Below, piece after piece: positions 1 through 7,866 of a DNA stretch of 29,066 nucleotides. The position numbers and the translations under genes were made by a program. This DNA comes from a virus: IMG/VR virus record IMGVR_UViG_3300025770_000655, positions 1-29,066 of that record; one strand, written 5' to 3'. The notes under the pieces are model-generated. The model was not told the origin of the DNA and did no database searches. It worked only from the letters and a program-made list of their open reading frames with translations. Position 1 is the first letter of the stretch; the number at the start of each line of letters is the position of its first letter.

Positions 1-435
1 CAACTCCTCACCAAGCACTTGGTAATCCTTAACCATATCACGAGCATTTGCAACTTTATCGGCTGCGGCAATTAGAACTGCATCATATGGTGCTTTTCCA
101 ATCATTTCAAGATATGCGACTTTTCTGTCTCTCCAAGGGAGTCTCTCACCATTGCTGGTCTTCTCTTCTGTCACATATTCGACTAAATTCTGTACACCGA
201 GTCCAAAAGCATCTCCAATCTCTTTTAACGTCACTGGAGTGTCTTCTACAACATCGTGAAGCAGTCCACCTAGAACTGCTTCAGTAGTCGCATTATTTGC
301 CTTTAAAATGCTTGCTACAGCGATAGGGTGAGCGATATACGGGACATCATTACCACCCTTACGCATTTGCCCTTCGTGGGCTTTTCCTGCGAAAATCTCT
401 GCCTTTGCAATCATTTCTTTGCTATAATCTGTCAC
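1..435 (-). CDS. HD-domain (p)ppGpp hydrolase-like protein (3' end outside window)
   Basis: The 145 visible residues match the MESH1/SpoT hydrolase HD fold: an early His (H20 in AHEGQMRKGG), H36 in YIAHPIAVA, the HDxxED motif in LLHDVVEDT (about 58-66), and a downstream DKVANARDM segment of the kind that completes the metal/nucleotide site. Family members remove the 3'-pyrophosphate of (p)ppGpp using Mn2+. No synthetase domain is visible, but the C-terminus lies beyond the window. The start is a GTG whose last bases form the TGA stop of the upstream gene (GTGA overlap), with GAGG five bases ahead. It shares the promoter at 676-704 with that small gene. Substrate is inferred from family; another nucleotide is possible. 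Confidence 0.8.
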   Translation of the reverse strand, partial: MTDYSKEMIAKAEIFAGKAHEGQMRKGGNDVPYIAHPIAVASILKANNATTEAVLGGLLHDVVEDTPVTLKEIGDAFGLGVQNLVEYVTEEKTSNGERLPWRDRKVAYLEMIGKAPYDAVLIAAADKVANARDMVKDYQVLGEEL

Positions 436-653
436 TCTACCTCACTTTCCAATACTTCAATCGGAACTACAATTTTTTGTGTTTTACCTCGCTTTACTGC
501 GTGGCTCTTTCTTTCATTCCATTTCTTCAAATTCTTTAAATGCTTTACTAAATTTGCTTTCTTTGGTGTCATTTTTCTATCTTTTAACTCGTCTAATTTT
601 GATTTTACAGACTCCATTTGGACTGCTTTTTCTTCTGCTCTTGTTCGTTTCAA
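432..653 (-). CDS. Small basic hypothetical protein
   Basis: A 73-residue Lys/Arg-rich protein, largely helical in appearance, with no family I recognise. Translation seems to begin at a TTG (MKRTRAEEK) because GGAG lies seven bases upstream and no in-frame ATG is nearer; an internal ATG at residue 13 is the alternative. Its stop overlaps the GTG of the HD protein by four bases, so the two are probably translationally coupled. It is the first gene after the sigma-70-type promoter at 676-704, suggesting early expression. Basic charge would suit nucleic-acid binding, but that is only a guess. Confidence 0.6.
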   Translation of the reverse strand: MKRTRAEEKAVQMESVKSKLDELKDRKMTPKKANLVKHLKNLKKWNERKSHAVKRGKTQKIVVPIEVLESEVE

Positions 654-675
654 GATATATCTCCATTAAGTCTAA

Positions 676-704
676 AGTATACACGAAAATTAGGTCCTTG
701 TCAA
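676..704 (-). promoter_or_regulatory. Sigma-70-type promoter for the small basic gene and HD protein
   Basis: Read on the minus strand, TTGACA (704-699) is followed after 17 bases by TATACT (681-676). Expected transcription start is near 669, about 16 bases before the TTG start at 653. The -35 box begins just after the stop codon of the gene ending at 709. Confidence 0.85.
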
Positions 705-708
705 GTGG

Positions 709-1353
709 TTATCGACCTAATACTTGAATTTTTATTAACACCTTTCTTTCGTTAAATTGGGGTCTACGTTTATGGTCCATAACGAACCTTTGACCATTAA
801 GATTGTATGTTACTCTATAAAACCAGACTTCTTCTCGCTTGATTGTGTTATAGTTTTTGTCACATACAGTATGAGTAGACGTTCCTACTCGATTTTTGTC
901 TTGGCTAGAGCCAATTACAGCACCACCTATTGCACCAATTACCGTAGCAGGTCCTCTGTGGGACTTGTTCTTCGCAATCTGATTGCCTAGAACACCACCG
1001 ATAATCGCACCGATAATCTCGTTATTAGGATTGCCATCACCCTCGATTTCATAATTACCCGAATGTGTATGACAGTGTGTTGTGCCATCATCTTGATATA
1101 TTGTTCGGTATACTGCTTCAACATTCATCACTTGTGCAGTGTCGTGGTAAGAAATAATCCCATTACCTGCTTCAGCGTGGGCATTATTTGCATAAAGAAC
1201 TGTGCCAGCGAACATCACTAATGCAAGTGCATACAGTGGCTTGATTTTCTTTATTTTCTCAGTTGCTACTGGAACAATATTAGCGTGGGCAAAACTCGAT
1301 ATCGCTAAAAGTGAAGTCGCTAGAACTGTCTTAATTGTCTTTATTTTTACCAT
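709..1353 (-). CDS. Glycine-zipper 2TM (17-kDa surface-antigen-like) envelope protein
   Basis: A 214-residue protein likely exported to the host envelope. Residues 1-24 form a signal peptide ending AHA-N. A second hydrophobic stretch (about 38-60) ends in a second AHA-E, so there are two signal-like segments in tandem. A glycine-zipper region follows at about 113-150 (IIGAIIGGVLGNQIA then ATVIGAIGGAVIGSS), as in the Rick_17kDa_Anti/glycine-zipper families of outer-membrane lipoproteins; there is no clear lipobox Cys here. The tail (170-214) is beta-rich. The ATG at 1353 has GGAG ahead of it and a consensus promoter at 1384-1412. Its effect in infection (superinfection exclusion, envelope stress) is unknown. 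Confidence 0.75.
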   Translation of the reverse strand: MVKIKTIKTVLATSLLAISSFAHANIVPVATEKIKKIKPLYALALVMFAGTVLYANNAHAEAGNGIISYHDTAQVMNVEAVYRTIYQDDGTTHCHTHSGNYEIEGDGNPNNEIIGAIIGGVLGNQIAKNKSHRGPATVIGAIGGAVIGSSQDKNRVGTSTHTVCDKNYNTIKREEVWFYRVTYNLNGQRFVMDHKRRPQFNERKVLIKIQVLGR

Positions 1354-1383
1354 TTAACACTCCTTATCATCATTTATAAGTAC

Positions 1384-1412
1384 ATTATACACTATCCTGT
1401 ACTCGTTGTCAA
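1384..1412 (-). promoter_or_regulatory. Consensus sigma-70 promoter for the glycine-zipper gene
   Basis: Minus-strand TTGACA (1412-1407), 17-base spacer, TATAAT (1389-1384). The -35 half lies inside the last codons of the gene ending at 1392. The start region shares 20 identical bases (GTGTATAATGTACTTATAAA) with the promoter at 23490-23518. Confidence 0.9.
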
Positions 1413-1622
1413 CCCTTTTTTGCACTTTTTTAGCATTATTTTCACTATTTCTAGGTTGAAGCAGACATCTAAGGTTTTGGACTGTCTTTTGAAGTGATTT
1501 TGTGTATCATCTAGCAAATCAGTCGCTTTTTCTAATATTTCTGCTTCTGTTCCTTTGAGGAATGCGTCCTCAATATCTTCCATCGTAATGCCATACTTCA
1601 AGTCCTCTGGTTTCTTATCCAT
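1392..1622 (-). CDS. Small acidic hypothetical protein
   Basis: About 76 residues (MDKKPEDLKYGITMEDIEDA...), helical and charged, unrecognised. I chose the ATG at 1622 because it directly follows GTGAG; an in-frame GTG at 1631 would add three residues. The 3' end, rich in Lys and Thr, overlaps the -35 region of the next promoter (1384-1412). It has its own promoter at 1660-1688, typical of the short early genes here that may act on the host. Confidence 0.65.
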   Translation of the reverse strand: MDKKPEDLKYGITMEDIEDAFLKGTEAEILEKATDLLDDTQNHFKRQSKTLDVCFNLEIVKIMLKKCKKGLTTSTG

Positions 1623-1659
1623 AACACTCACTATTTACAAGATTATTAAGTATGGTACT

Positions 1660-1688
1660 ATTATACTACTTATTGATAGACCTGTCAA
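1660..1688 (-). promoter_or_regulatory. Consensus sigma-70 promoter
   Basis: Minus-strand TTGACA (1688-1683), 17-base spacer, TATAAT (1665-1660). It lies across the 3' end of the gene at 1666-1857 and drives the small gene at 1392-1622. Confidence 0.88.
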
Positions 1689-1857
1689 GTCTATCTTTTC
1701 TTAACCACTCCTGAGTACCGTTACGATTCTCGGCTCTCACCGCCATACGTTCTTTGTCAAGATGTTGATATCCGTCCCATTTAGAATCTTTACTATATTT
1801 CGTTACGCCTTTAACATAATTCATTTTCTTAAAAAATCCTATTAATGTAGACCACAT
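1666..1857 (-). CDS. Small basic hypothetical protein
   Basis: A 63-residue basic protein beginning MWSTLIGFFKKMNYVKG, with a short hydrophobic N-terminus and a charged remainder. I do not recognise it. AGGAG lies upstream of the ATG. It follows the GroES-like gene by 13 bases in what looks like the end of the nrdA-nrdB-groES transcription unit, and its last codons contain the -35 box of the promoter at 1660-1688. Confidence 0.6.
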   Translation of the reverse strand: MWSTLIGFFKKMNYVKGVTKYSKDSKWDGYQHLDKERMAVRAENRNGTQEWLRKDRLDRSINK

Positions 1858-1870
1858 AACTGAACTCCTA

Positions 1871-2215
1871 TTAAGGTTCGTACTCCTCGCTTGGTACCAA
1901 GGATAATTCAGGTAGTTTGACAGTAGGAGTCACCGTACAGTACAAGTCTTCTTCTTTTATAATGAGGAATTCTTGACCTTCGACTTCGATTGTCCTACCC
2001 GCTTTCGCTACAGCCATAGCAGAGAAATAAACTCTATCTCCCTCTTTGACCTCTTCTACATAACTACCAATAGCGAACACTGTTCCAGAACCTGGAACAA
2101 CTCTACGACCTTCTTGTAGTATAATACCACTCTCGGTCTTCTCTACAATCTCATCTCGGATGAGTGCTATTTGGTCGCCTATTGGCTTTAAAACATACTG
2201 CTGTTCTTTTCCCAT
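1871..2215 (-). CDS. groES: GroES-like co-chaperonin (cpn10)
   Basis: A 114-residue cpn10 family protein. It begins with the family's beta-strand (VLKPIGDQIALIRDE), followed by a short mobile-loop region (EKTESGIILQEG), the GxVxAxG-like GTVFAIGS, the VKEGDRVYF strand and a closing strand FLIIKEEDLYCTV. Co-chaperonins cap the host GroEL folding chamber; T4 gp31 plays this role so that the capsid protein fits. The C-terminal extension after residue 96 (TPTVKLPELSLVPSEEYEP) is longer than in bacterial GroES. The SD (GGAG, seven bases) lies inside the preceding gene, which overlaps by 28 bases. Confidence 0.88.
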   Translation of the reverse strand: MGKEQQYVLKPIGDQIALIRDEIVEKTESGIILQEGRRVVPGSGTVFAIGSYVEEVKEGDRVYFSAMAVAKAGRTIEVEGQEFLIIKEEDLYCTVTPTVKLPELSLVPSEEYEP

Positions 2216-2379
2216 CTTACTGCTCCATTATCATCTATTTTTTTAACCACATCATTGATTCCCGATAACAAATAATTCAATTTTGCTTCGTTAGAATCCG
2301 CTCTGACCCTTTCATACTCATACTCTGCCTTCCAAGTTTTGATTTTAAACTTCTCACGCAATTTTTTCATCCCAAACAT
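2188..2379 (-). CDS. Small hypothetical protein between nrdB and groES
   Basis: About 63 residues (MFGMKKLREKFKIKTWKAEYEYERVRADSNEAK in part), predicted helical with a probable coiled-coil middle; no known family. Start is either GTG at 2382 or the adjacent ATG at 2379, both behind AAAGG. It overlaps groES by 28 bases and starts shortly after the nrdB stop, so it belongs to the nrdAB-groES operon. Confidence 0.6.
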   Translation of the reverse strand: MFGMKKLREKFKIKTWKAEYEYERVRADSNEAKLNYLLSGINDVVKKIDDNGAVRWEKNSSMF

Positions 2380-2394
2380 CACATAATTACCTTT

Positions 2395-3558
2395 CTATAA
2401 GTCATCCATTGCAAAATCCACGTCCTTGCTGTTATCGATTGCGGCAACATAGTTCACACTCTCAATCTCTTGAGGTGCTGATTTAATATGTTGCGAATCA
2501 AGATAATTATCAACCCAAGGAACGGGGTTATATGGGCTTGATTCTATTCCAATTTTCTGTGGGTCCAAGCCTATATTCTTCATACGTATGGCAAAAATGT
2601 AATCCATATATTGTTTCAGAATAGTATCATTCATACCAATTAATGGAGTACCTTTAGAGAATAGATAATCAATCCATTCAATCTCTTCGTCATACGAGGT
2701 TTTAAACATCTGATAAGTTTCTTCTTCGAGTTCTTCAACAATCTCTTGGAATCCTTCTGACTTTTCATTCCTCATCATCATCAATACCCTTTGGAATACA
2801 TCAAGGTGAATCATTTCATCTCGTGCAATCAACTTGAAGATATTACTACAACCCTGCATCAATTTAACAGGTTGCTCAGAGAAACTCCAGTTCGTCACAA
2901 ACGTAGCAAAGAACCTAATTCCTTCAAACATATTGATAGTCAATGCAGATTTATAAACTGCCGTCTTCAGCATTTTCTCATTAACTTCTGGGTATGGTTT
3001 TGGCATTCCATTGTTCTTCGCTGTCAAATTTGCTTCGTTTTTCTCACACACTTCCGTAGACCAATCAAACGCACTAAGAATACTAGTGGCTCTGTTTTGG
3101 ATATACTTGTCTGATATAATTGAGTCGATGAAATCATCTACATCATTATATACTGCCCTAACCATTTCTGTATAGGATTCACTGTGCAGTAATTCGTTAT
3201 TCTGGTGATTTGTTAGATAGAGTTCCCACTCAGGATTGTTAGATATTCCACCCTTGTTAAATAACTCTAAAGGGGCTCGTCCTGCACAAGAATCCAATGT
3301 GATTGCGAATTTAAGACCCGCTTCAAAGATATGCCTTCCAGCATCATCAAGACCATCAAAGTCTCGTTTTTCTTTCGAGAGGTCAATCTCGTTCTTACTC
3401 CAATTACCCATCGCCCTAAGTTCTTCAGCGAAATCTAAAATCCACTTGTATTTTGGGTCGTGATAAGTTTGGATGTTTCTACGATTGGAACCTTTACCAA
3501 AAAACAGTCTAGTCTTCTTACTGTTAATGGTTTCTCCCAAGTCGAATATTTTACTCAT
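2395..3558 (-). CDS. nrdB: Ribonucleotide reductase class I beta subunit (NrdB)
   Basis: A 387-residue R2 subunit that holds the diiron-tyrosyl radical cofactor for ribonucleotide reduction. The metal ligands can be placed: D89 (TLDSCAGR), E122 and H125 (NELLHSES), E212 (NMFEGIRF), E248 and H251 (ARDEMIHLD). The radical tyrosine is Y129, four residues after H125 as in E. coli Y122, so this is a tyrosyl-type enzyme. The acidic C-terminal tail (VDFAMDDL) is the usual alpha-subunit docking peptide. GGAG is seven bases ahead of the ATG. It follows nrdA by 12 bases, and the pair should replenish dNTPs from host RNA nucleotides. Confidence 0.96.
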   Translation of the reverse strand: MSKIFDLGETINSKKTRLFFGKGSNRRNIQTYHDPKYKWILDFAEELRAMGNWSKNEIDLSKEKRDFDGLDDAGRHIFEAGLKFAITLDSCAGRAPLELFNKGGISNNPEWELYLTNHQNNELLHSESYTEMVRAVYNDVDDFIDSIISDKYIQNRATSILSAFDWSTEVCEKNEANLTAKNNGMPKPYPEVNEKMLKTAVYKSALTINMFEGIRFFATFVTNWSFSEQPVKLMQGCSNIFKLIARDEMIHLDVFQRVLMMMRNEKSEGFQEIVEELEEETYQMFKTSYDEEIEWIDYLFSKGTPLIGMNDTILKQYMDYIFAIRMKNIGLDPQKIGIESSPYNPVPWVDNYLDSQHIKSAPQEIESVNYVAAIDNSKDVDFAMDDL

Positions 3559-3570
3559 ATTAGTTCTCCG

Positions 3571-5904
3571 TTATATAGCACACGCACCGCTTTCGCATCC
3601 ATCTTCCTCAATTGGAATATCATCCGTAGCCTCTTGTTTATGTAATTGTTCACTCGTATTCTCTTTATCTTTAGAGCGAATGTAATATAGACTTTTTAGT
3701 CCGTACTTATACGCTGTTAGGATATCCCTCTTGACTCGATTTGCATCAAGTACCTTCCCTTCAATTTTCGTCAAATCATACCATTGATTGACGCTCATTC
3801 CTTGGTCTATAAATTTCTGAAGTATTGCCATCAATTTGATGTAATCAGAACTGTCGTTATTCGGAAACTCCCACGCTTTCATATAGAATGGCTCTTTTTC
3901 CCAATCAGGAACAAGAGATTTAACTGTATATGCGGCAGACTCAAACGTATCTGTAACAGACTGAATTGGGTCAATACCCTGTGTCGAATTGGACACAAGC
4001 GAACTTGATGCCGTAGGTGGAATAGCAGACAACGTAGTATGTCGCATTCCGTGTTTCTTAATCTGTGTCCTTAATCGTTCCCAATCACACAACAATTTAT
4101 TCTCGTAGATTTTATCCACGTTTCTATTATAAGTGTCGATTGGTAGTTTAACTTCTGAATATTTACTCAGTTGAAATGCTTCGCAGGGACCACGTTCTTT
4201 AGCCAGTTCCATACTCGCTTTAATAAGTCCATATTGAAATCTCTCTGCCCATTTGTGTGATAGTTCAAGGGACTTTAATGTTCCCAGTCGTGCCTCATTC
4301 TTTGCTAAGAAATGGGCGAAATCACTGATACCAATTCCTAAGAATCGATATGCTCTAGTTGGGTACTCAGCGGCATCCAATGGGTACTCTTGAATATCAA
4401 TTAGATTATCCAAGAATCGAACCATTAATGCGGTCAACGCATCCAACCTTGTAATGTTTGCCAACTTACCAAAGTTAATACAACCAAGAATACATAATGA
4501 AATCATTCCATTTTCTGTATCATAGTCGGCAATGGCTTCTTTTTTGGTACGTTTAAGTCCCTCAAATGTCATTGCTTTAGTTGGCAAGAATATCTCAGAA
4601 CAAAGATTAGTCTGTGTGACAGGCTCTTTGAACATACCTTGTCGGTTAATGTTATCAATAAAATGAATATAAATTCGACCTGTACCTACTCGTTCCTTAA
4701 TCAGTTTATTAAAGATTTCAACTGCTGGTACAGTTTTCTTTCGTATTCCTCGTTTGTGTTCATATCTTAGATAAGCGGCATCAAAGTTTCTACTGTCTCC
4801 ATAATGCTCGAACAATTCTGGAACTTCATCCGCAGAGAACAACGTGAAATCTTCTTTCTTCATCAATCGCTCAATGAATAAACTCGTAACTCCAATTGAA
4901 TAATCAATGAACCTTGCTCGTGTAGTGTTAGAGCCTTGATTGTTCTTGTACTCAAGGACATCCATAATCTCCCAATTAAAAATAGGATAGTTAACTACAG
5001 TAGCACCAGTCCTCAATGAATTTTGTGTAAACTGCTTAGATACACTTTCAATTGCTTTAAGAATTGGTAATGCACCAGTGTGCTTTACAGTATTATTTTT
5101 AACTGGCGCCAAAACACCACGAACTGGACCCATATCAATTCCAATACCAGCCCTCTGACTTGTCATCAAACTTGTGGCATACTCAGCCGCAAGAATTGAT
5201 TCTGCATTGTCACCCATCTTAATCTTACAACACGAACTAAACATTTTGAGTTGAGTACGAACACCAGAAATAACTGGAGTAGGCAAACTCATCTCATCAT
5301 TCTTTAATGCTGTATAAAAATCTATAACTAATTGTGCCCTATTCTTTCCTTCATCTGCAAAGATAACCATAGGGATAATCATAAAGGTTTCTTGAGGCAT
5401 TTCAACTAGCCTGTCATCCTTTACGTCTTTAATGAGATACTTGGATTCTAATTGAACGACTGAGGCATATCCTCTGTGCATATCATTTTCATAATCCAAA
5501 TGAGTACCTAATTGTGTAATCTCTTCTTCAGTATACTTTTCCAAAATCTCTGGTGAGTATAACTTTCGTTCTACGTGTCCTTTGATATACTCCAGAAACG
5601 GAGTAGGAGCGATACTATTATATACCTGTTTACGCATATTTGTAACAAGCAATCTTCCAGCAAAAATATCATAGTCAGGTGTCTCTGGCGAAATCTTTTC
5701 CGCCGCGGATTTAATTAAGGTTTGCTGAATGTCGTGGCTAGAAATCTTATTGACAATCTTGATTTGTGCCGATATCGCTGTATCTGATACCGATACGTTA
5801 AGTCCGTTGGAACACCATTCCAACATCTTGTGTATCTTATCATAATCTAGGAGTTCTAACGTCCCATCTCTTTTCCTTACTTGATTCTCACTTATTCCGA
5901 CCAT
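3571..5904 (-). CDS. nrdA: Ribonucleotide reductase class I alpha subunit (NrdA)
   Basis: A 777-residue R1 catalytic subunit. The N-terminal ~90 residues form an ATP-cone (allosteric activity site). Active-site residues align with E. coli: C225 of FSSCCKIK, the NLCSE motif (N433, C435, E437) and C471 of SLCILGC; a double tyrosine (GLKSLYYIRSK) for radical transfer lies near the C-terminus, which ends in the redox cysteine pair CESGACAI. The phage glutaredoxin at 18378-18647 is a candidate reductant. Start ATG has GGAG five bases upstream. A strong promoter lies at 6000-6028 and a T4-late-like box at 6030-6037. Confidence 0.96.
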   Translation of the reverse strand: MVGISENQVRKRDGTLELLDYDKIHKMLEWCSNGLNVSVSDTAISAQIKIVNKISSHDIQQTLIKSAAEKISPETPDYDIFAGRLLVTNMRKQVYNSIAPTPFLEYIKGHVERKLYSPEILEKYTEEEITQLGTHLDYENDMHRGYASVVQLESKYLIKDVKDDRLVEMPQETFMIIPMVIFADEGKNRAQLVIDFYTALKNDEMSLPTPVISGVRTQLKMFSSCCKIKMGDNAESILAAEYATSLMTSQRAGIGIDMGPVRGVLAPVKNNTVKHTGALPILKAIESVSKQFTQNSLRTGATVVNYPIFNWEIMDVLEYKNNQGSNTTRARFIDYSIGVTSLFIERLMKKEDFTLFSADEVPELFEHYGDSRNFDAAYLRYEHKRGIRKKTVPAVEIFNKLIKERVGTGRIYIHFIDNINRQGMFKEPVTQTNLCSEIFLPTKAMTFEGLKRTKKEAIADYDTENGMISLCILGCINFGKLANITRLDALTALMVRFLDNLIDIQEYPLDAAEYPTRAYRFLGIGISDFAHFLAKNEARLGTLKSLELSHKWAERFQYGLIKASMELAKERGPCEAFQLSKYSEVKLPIDTYNRNVDKIYENKLLCDWERLRTQIKKHGMRHTTLSAIPPTASSSLVSNSTQGIDPIQSVTDTFESAAYTVKSLVPDWEKEPFYMKAWEFPNNDSSDYIKLMAILQKFIDQGMSVNQWYDLTKIEGKVLDANRVKRDILTAYKYGLKSLYYIRSKDKENTSEQLHKQEATDDIPIEEDGCESGACAI

Positions 5905-5905
5905 T

Positions 5906-5968
5906 TCAACTCCATAAACCCATAAAGGATATCTGTGTATTGATACCCATATTAATTAATATTCCCAT
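5906..5968 (-). other. Possible 20-codon leader ORF in the nrdA 5' UTR
   Basis: Between the nrdA promoter and the nrdA ATG, an ORF of 20 codons (MGILINMGINTQISFMGLWS) stops one base before the nrdA start. It lacks a good ribosome site. The same leader holds a perfect 14-bp AT palindrome at 5949-5962. Translation is not established. Confidence 0.25.
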
Positions 5969-5999
5969 TTTTCAGGACTGCTATTTTGACTCAGTTAGT

Positions 6000-6028
6000 A
6001 TTATACACTGTAATCTCGAGGCTGTCAA
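6000..6028 (-). promoter_or_regulatory. nrdA: Consensus sigma-70 promoter for nrdA-nrdB-groES
   Basis: Minus-strand TTGACA (6028-6023), 17-base spacer, TATAAT (6005-6000). The transcript would have an unusually long leader of about 90 bases before nrdA. Confidence 0.9.
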
Positions 6029-6029
6029 C

Positions 6030-6037
6030 TATTTATA
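6030..6037 (-). promoter_or_regulatory. T4-late-like box TATAAATA upstream of nrdA
   Basis: Exact TATAAATA on the minus strand, directly upstream of the sigma-70 promoter. T4-type late sigma (gp55) recognises this octamer, so nrdA-groES could also be transcribed late. In AT-rich DNA a chance match is possible. Confidence 0.45.
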
Positions 6038-6061
6038 TTTGACCATTCCCAACTACAAATA

Positions 6062-6472
6062 CTACGCAGGTAATTTCCCAATTATATCAGATTCTTTTGC
6101 TCTTTTTTTCAGGCCAGAAGAACTGAATCTATGGTCTCTCCTGTTATAAAACACCTCGATGCCTTCCAATGTGTCTCCAGTGAACGGCTTATCTCTATAG
6201 TCCTCACCGATAAATCTTATATCAACTCGGTACAACTGAATCAAATCTATCAACTCTTCCTCAGTATTATATGGCACGATTTCGTCTACATATTTGACGG
6301 CACTCAGTTGAGTGAACCTTTCGACCACTGATTGGAGAGGAGATTTATTGACTGGATTAACATTCAGTCCGACTATCAACCACTCACAATTTTCTTTGGA
6401 TTCTCTCAACATAGCAATATGCCCTGCGTGAAGCAAATCAAACGAAGAGCAAGTAAATCCTATTTTCTTCAT
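6062..6472 (-). CDS. Cytidylyltransferase-like nucleotidyltransferase
   Basis: A 136-residue HIGH-type nucleotidyltransferase of the TagD/GCT family. Visible motifs are the N-terminal strand and HAGH signature (H15, H18 in FDLLHAGHIAML) and a C-terminal RFSSSGLKKR (115-124) equivalent to the ISSTxxR loop that binds nucleotide phosphates. Family members join CTP or ATP to a sugar or alcohol phosphate, giving an activated precursor. Its ATG overlaps the stop of the glycosyltransferase gene (ATGA), pointing to a shared pathway: activated donor plus glycosyl transfer. The actual substrate cannot be read from the sequence. Confidence 0.85.
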   Translation of the reverse strand: MKKIGFTCSSFDLLHAGHIAMLRESKENCEWLIVGLNVNPVNKSPLQSVVERFTQLSAVKYVDEIVPYNTEEELIDLIQLYRVDIRFIGEDYRDKPFTGDTLEGIEVFYNRRDHRFSSSGLKKRAKESDIIGKLPA

Positions 6473-7410
6473 ACACGTACTCCTTGCTTGGTGGTGGATG
6501 TCAATTTCAATCCGTAGTTGTTATCACCTTTTGCAATTAAATCACCATTTGCGTACTCTGGCTTGTATATCAACTTGTTCTTTTTGAACGGACCATAGTC
6601 ACAATAATGATGCCATCTTCCATACTTCCAAACTATTCTACAAACGTCTGGGTGCATATCCACGAGCATTTGGCTCTTCTTGATAGTTCCCTCAGCATTG
6701 TATCCAGTGTCTTTGAATGCTTCGTTATCAGTCGCCTCTGCGTGATAAAACTCTTCTGTATTACCACCAGAAACTGTTTGAGTAGCACATTTTCCTTGTA
6801 GAAAATGATTGAACTGAATTGTGCAATGCCCATCTTTCAGTATCCTCAGCGATAAATCGGTATCTTCGTTATATCGACCACGCCATCTATGGACACCATC
6901 ATTCTTGATTAAATTACAAGAATAGATTCGAGTGTTAGTTACATAGGGTGGATACTTCTGATTAGGTGCTATAAAGAACCTATACTGAAGACCTGCCATC
7001 TTGACGTTACTGTACCTATTACAGAAATCTTCACACGACCTAAACAGTGCTCCATTTTCAACACGATATCTAAAGTTCTTTTGAAGTCGATAAAAATCAG
7101 CAATGTTATCATCCATAACCCAATGCCATTCTGTCTTCAAAATATCTTTTGAATGGTCCCAACACCAATTTCTCGCTCGACCTGGACCATCTCCGTGATT
7201 AGAGAATGGTAGAATTAGTAACGTGGCATAGTCACTTAATCCAAATTTAACAAGAGCCCTTTCATACGGTTCTTCGTCTTGAGGCTCTATGGCGATATAG
7301 TGGTGTATCTTCATTCTTGACAACGACTTTGACGTTATCATAGAATCAGCCCGACCTTTACTAATTGTGTAAAGTGGATACTGCGGGTCGTGTTTTGTTA
7401 CTGCTTGCAC
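6469..7410 (-). CDS. GT-A-type glycosyltransferase, TET-associated/GREB1-like family
   Basis: A 313-residue protein that resembles the TET-associated glycosyltransferase group of phages. It opens with a YTISKGRADSMIT strand, then GPGRARNWCW (75-84), a metal-binding-type VMDDN (98-102, the DxD equivalent), and a catalytic-acid-like RYNEDTDLSLRIL (179-191). Such enzymes are proposed to attach sugars to modified bases in phage DNA, though related folds also glycosylate surface molecules. GTG start with AAAGGAG upstream; it overlaps the small membrane gene at 7398-7565. No TET/JBP dioxygenase or nucleotide hydroxymethylase is in this window. Confidence 0.7.
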   Translation of the reverse strand: MQAVTKHDPQYPLYTISKGRADSMITSKSLSRMKIHHYIAIEPQDEEPYERALVKFGLSDYATLLILPFSNHGDGPGRARNWCWDHSKDILKTEWHWVMDDNIADFYRLQKNFRYRVENGALFRSCEDFCNRYSNVKMAGLQYRFFIAPNQKYPPYVTNTRIYSCNLIKNDGVHRWRGRYNEDTDLSLRILKDGHCTIQFNHFLQGKCATQTVSGGNTEEFYHAEATDNEAFKDTGYNAEGTIKKSQMLVDMHPDVCRIVWKYGRWHHYCDYGPFKKNKLIYKPEYANGDLIAKGDNNYGLKLTSTTKQGVRV

Positions 7411-7565
7411 GTTGACTCCTTTAATTTCATAACATCTCCTAAAATTGCTTCTGCTAAACTGGCCGCTAATGTTCTACCTTGATAGGTATCATACATCAAC
7501 AAACCACCAAATGATAAACAAGTTATTAAGACTAAACCAGACAAAAAATTGATAATTGTACTCAT
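7398..7565 (-). CDS. Small single-TM membrane protein
   Basis: A 55-codon gene, beginning MSTIINFLSGLVLITCLS. Residues about 5-24 form one transmembrane helix, followed by a short polar tail. GGGAGA precedes the ATG, and the upstream gene's TAA directly abuts it. Its stop codon lies 13 bases inside the glycosyltransferase gene, so translation is likely coupled. Function unknown. Confidence 0.65.
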   Translation of the reverse strand: MSTIINFLSGLVLITCLSFGGLLMYDTYQGRTLAASLAEAILGDVMKLKESTCKQ

Positions 7566-7859
7566 TTAAATCTCCCTTATCATAGTATCGTTTTTAATCT
7601 CCCAACGGCGTATGATGTTTAATAGTGCCGCTGAGAAGTAATCGTCACTGGGCTTCTCATTTATAATTCTCAAGTGGAATATTATTTCTTGATTACTCCA
7701 CTCGTCTAAAACTTGTTGCATATACTCTTCAGGCAAATCGTCTGAATTCTCACATTCAAAATGCTCGTCTACTTGTTCTTGCACCCAGCCATTTGCTTGT
7801 TCTTTTAACCATTTAGTTAAATGGTCTGGGCGTTTAATGTAAAATCTATTTTCATCCAT
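7566..7859 (-). CDS. Hypothetical acidic protein
   Basis: A 97-residue, acidic, Trp-containing protein (MDENRFYIKRPDHLTKWLKE start) that I cannot place in a family. TAGGGG, made from the stop of the preceding small gene, serves as its ribosome site. It is the third gene after the second glycosyltransferase in a tightly packed operon and ends with TAA immediately followed by the ATG of the next gene. Confidence 0.65.
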   Translation of the reverse strand: MDENRFYIKRPDHLTKWLKEQANGWVQEQVDEHFECENSDDLPEEYMQQVLDEWSNQEIIFHLRIINEKPSDDYFSAALLNIIRRWEIKNDTMIREI

Positions 7860-7866
7860 TAGGCCC

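Noticed and set aside
5617-5645. TATAAT with a weak -35 inside nrdA
   Set aside because: The upstream hexamer is TTACAA, well off the pattern of the other promoters, so it was not listed.
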